64,000 bases of DNA from Treponema parvum. GTDB lineage: Bacteria; Spirochaetota; Spirochaetia; Treponematales; Treponemataceae. Below the pieces are notes generated by a model. That model was not told the DNA's origin. It did no database searches and saw nothing but the letters and a program-made list of their open reading frames with translations. Location of the stretch: the NCBI RefSeq assembly GCF_017893945.1, contig NZ_CP054257.1, positions 1,736,001-1,800,000 on the forward strand. Direction: 5' to 3'. The translations under genes were made by a program, and so were the position numbers. Of this stretch, positions 63,986-64,000 are shown piece after piece (the stretch's first letter is position 1; every line of letters starts with the position of its first letter).

Positions 63986-64000
63986 ATAAAGCCCCCTTTA

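Overview
The window is a chromosomal segment of a spirochete, most likely a Treponema. The pointers are a hexokinase of the eukaryote-like type known from treponemes, BamA paired with TamB without a TamA, two bactofilins, a lipoprotein lipidation enzyme, many large spirochete-type periplasmic or outer-membrane proteins, and clear Shine-Dalgarno and TTGACA/TATAAT-type signals. I see no rRNA, tRNA, CRISPR array, transposase or prophage. Coding density is high and nearly all genes are chromosomal housekeeping genes. The genus is an inference from gene content.

Layout. 1-6.8 kb (minus): the outer-membrane insertion pair tamB-bamA; bamA runs off the left edge. 6.8-10.5 kb (plus): tmk, a secreted unknown, aroB and a cysteine desulfurase. 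10.6-18.7 kb (minus): an AEC transporter, a chemoreceptor, a giant secreted metallopeptidase-like protein and hexokinase. 18.9-25.7 kb: a UvrD/PcrA helicase, an ABC-F protein overlapping a DEAD-box helicase, and RlmK. 26-30 kb: a lipoprotein, the rho-rpmE unit and a bactofilin. 30-33.8 kb: lnt-HU, rpsT, plsC and a conserved-looking 58-residue basic protein. 34.2-37.3 kb: a JAMM-DinG fusion helicase with a KDPG aldolase. 37.6-43.2 kb: a DUF3943 protein, a hydrolase, mtaB, a TPR protein and a second bactofilin. 43.3-44.2 kb: a RelE/NadS toxin-antitoxin pair. 44.5-50.2 kb: pta, a DEAH helicase and a HEAT-repeat protein. 50.2-54.2 kb: tgt, lptG, lptF and dut. 54.4-64 kb: the classical translation/RNA cluster nusA-infB-rbfA-truB-ribF-rpsO-pnp.

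Two linked themes run through the region. One is envelope biogenesis: BamA/TamB for outer-membrane proteins, LptF/LptG-type permeases, Lnt, PlsC and bactofilins. The other is RNA metabolism: Rho, NusA, IF2, RbfA, TruB, PNPase, RlmK, Tgt, MtaB, and DEAD, DEAH and ABC-F proteins.

The most unusual material is not a classical defence or mobile system. It is (i) a family of modular palindromic intergenic repeats whose hairpin arms vary while their frames are conserved; (ii) a second intergenic element with perfect 13-bp terminal inverted repeats, present twice; (iii) low-complexity, often GC-rich in-frame inserts inside conserved proteins (RlmK, Lnt, MtaB, TamB, a metallopeptidase); (iv) a candidate terminator-ended structured RNA at about 33.98-34.11 kb flanked by a 42-bp direct repeat; and (v) protein oddities, including a thymidylate kinase with threonine in place of the P-loop lysine, a RibF with a degenerate flavokinase half, a NusA with a C-terminal zinc ribbon and a JAMM-DinG fusion.
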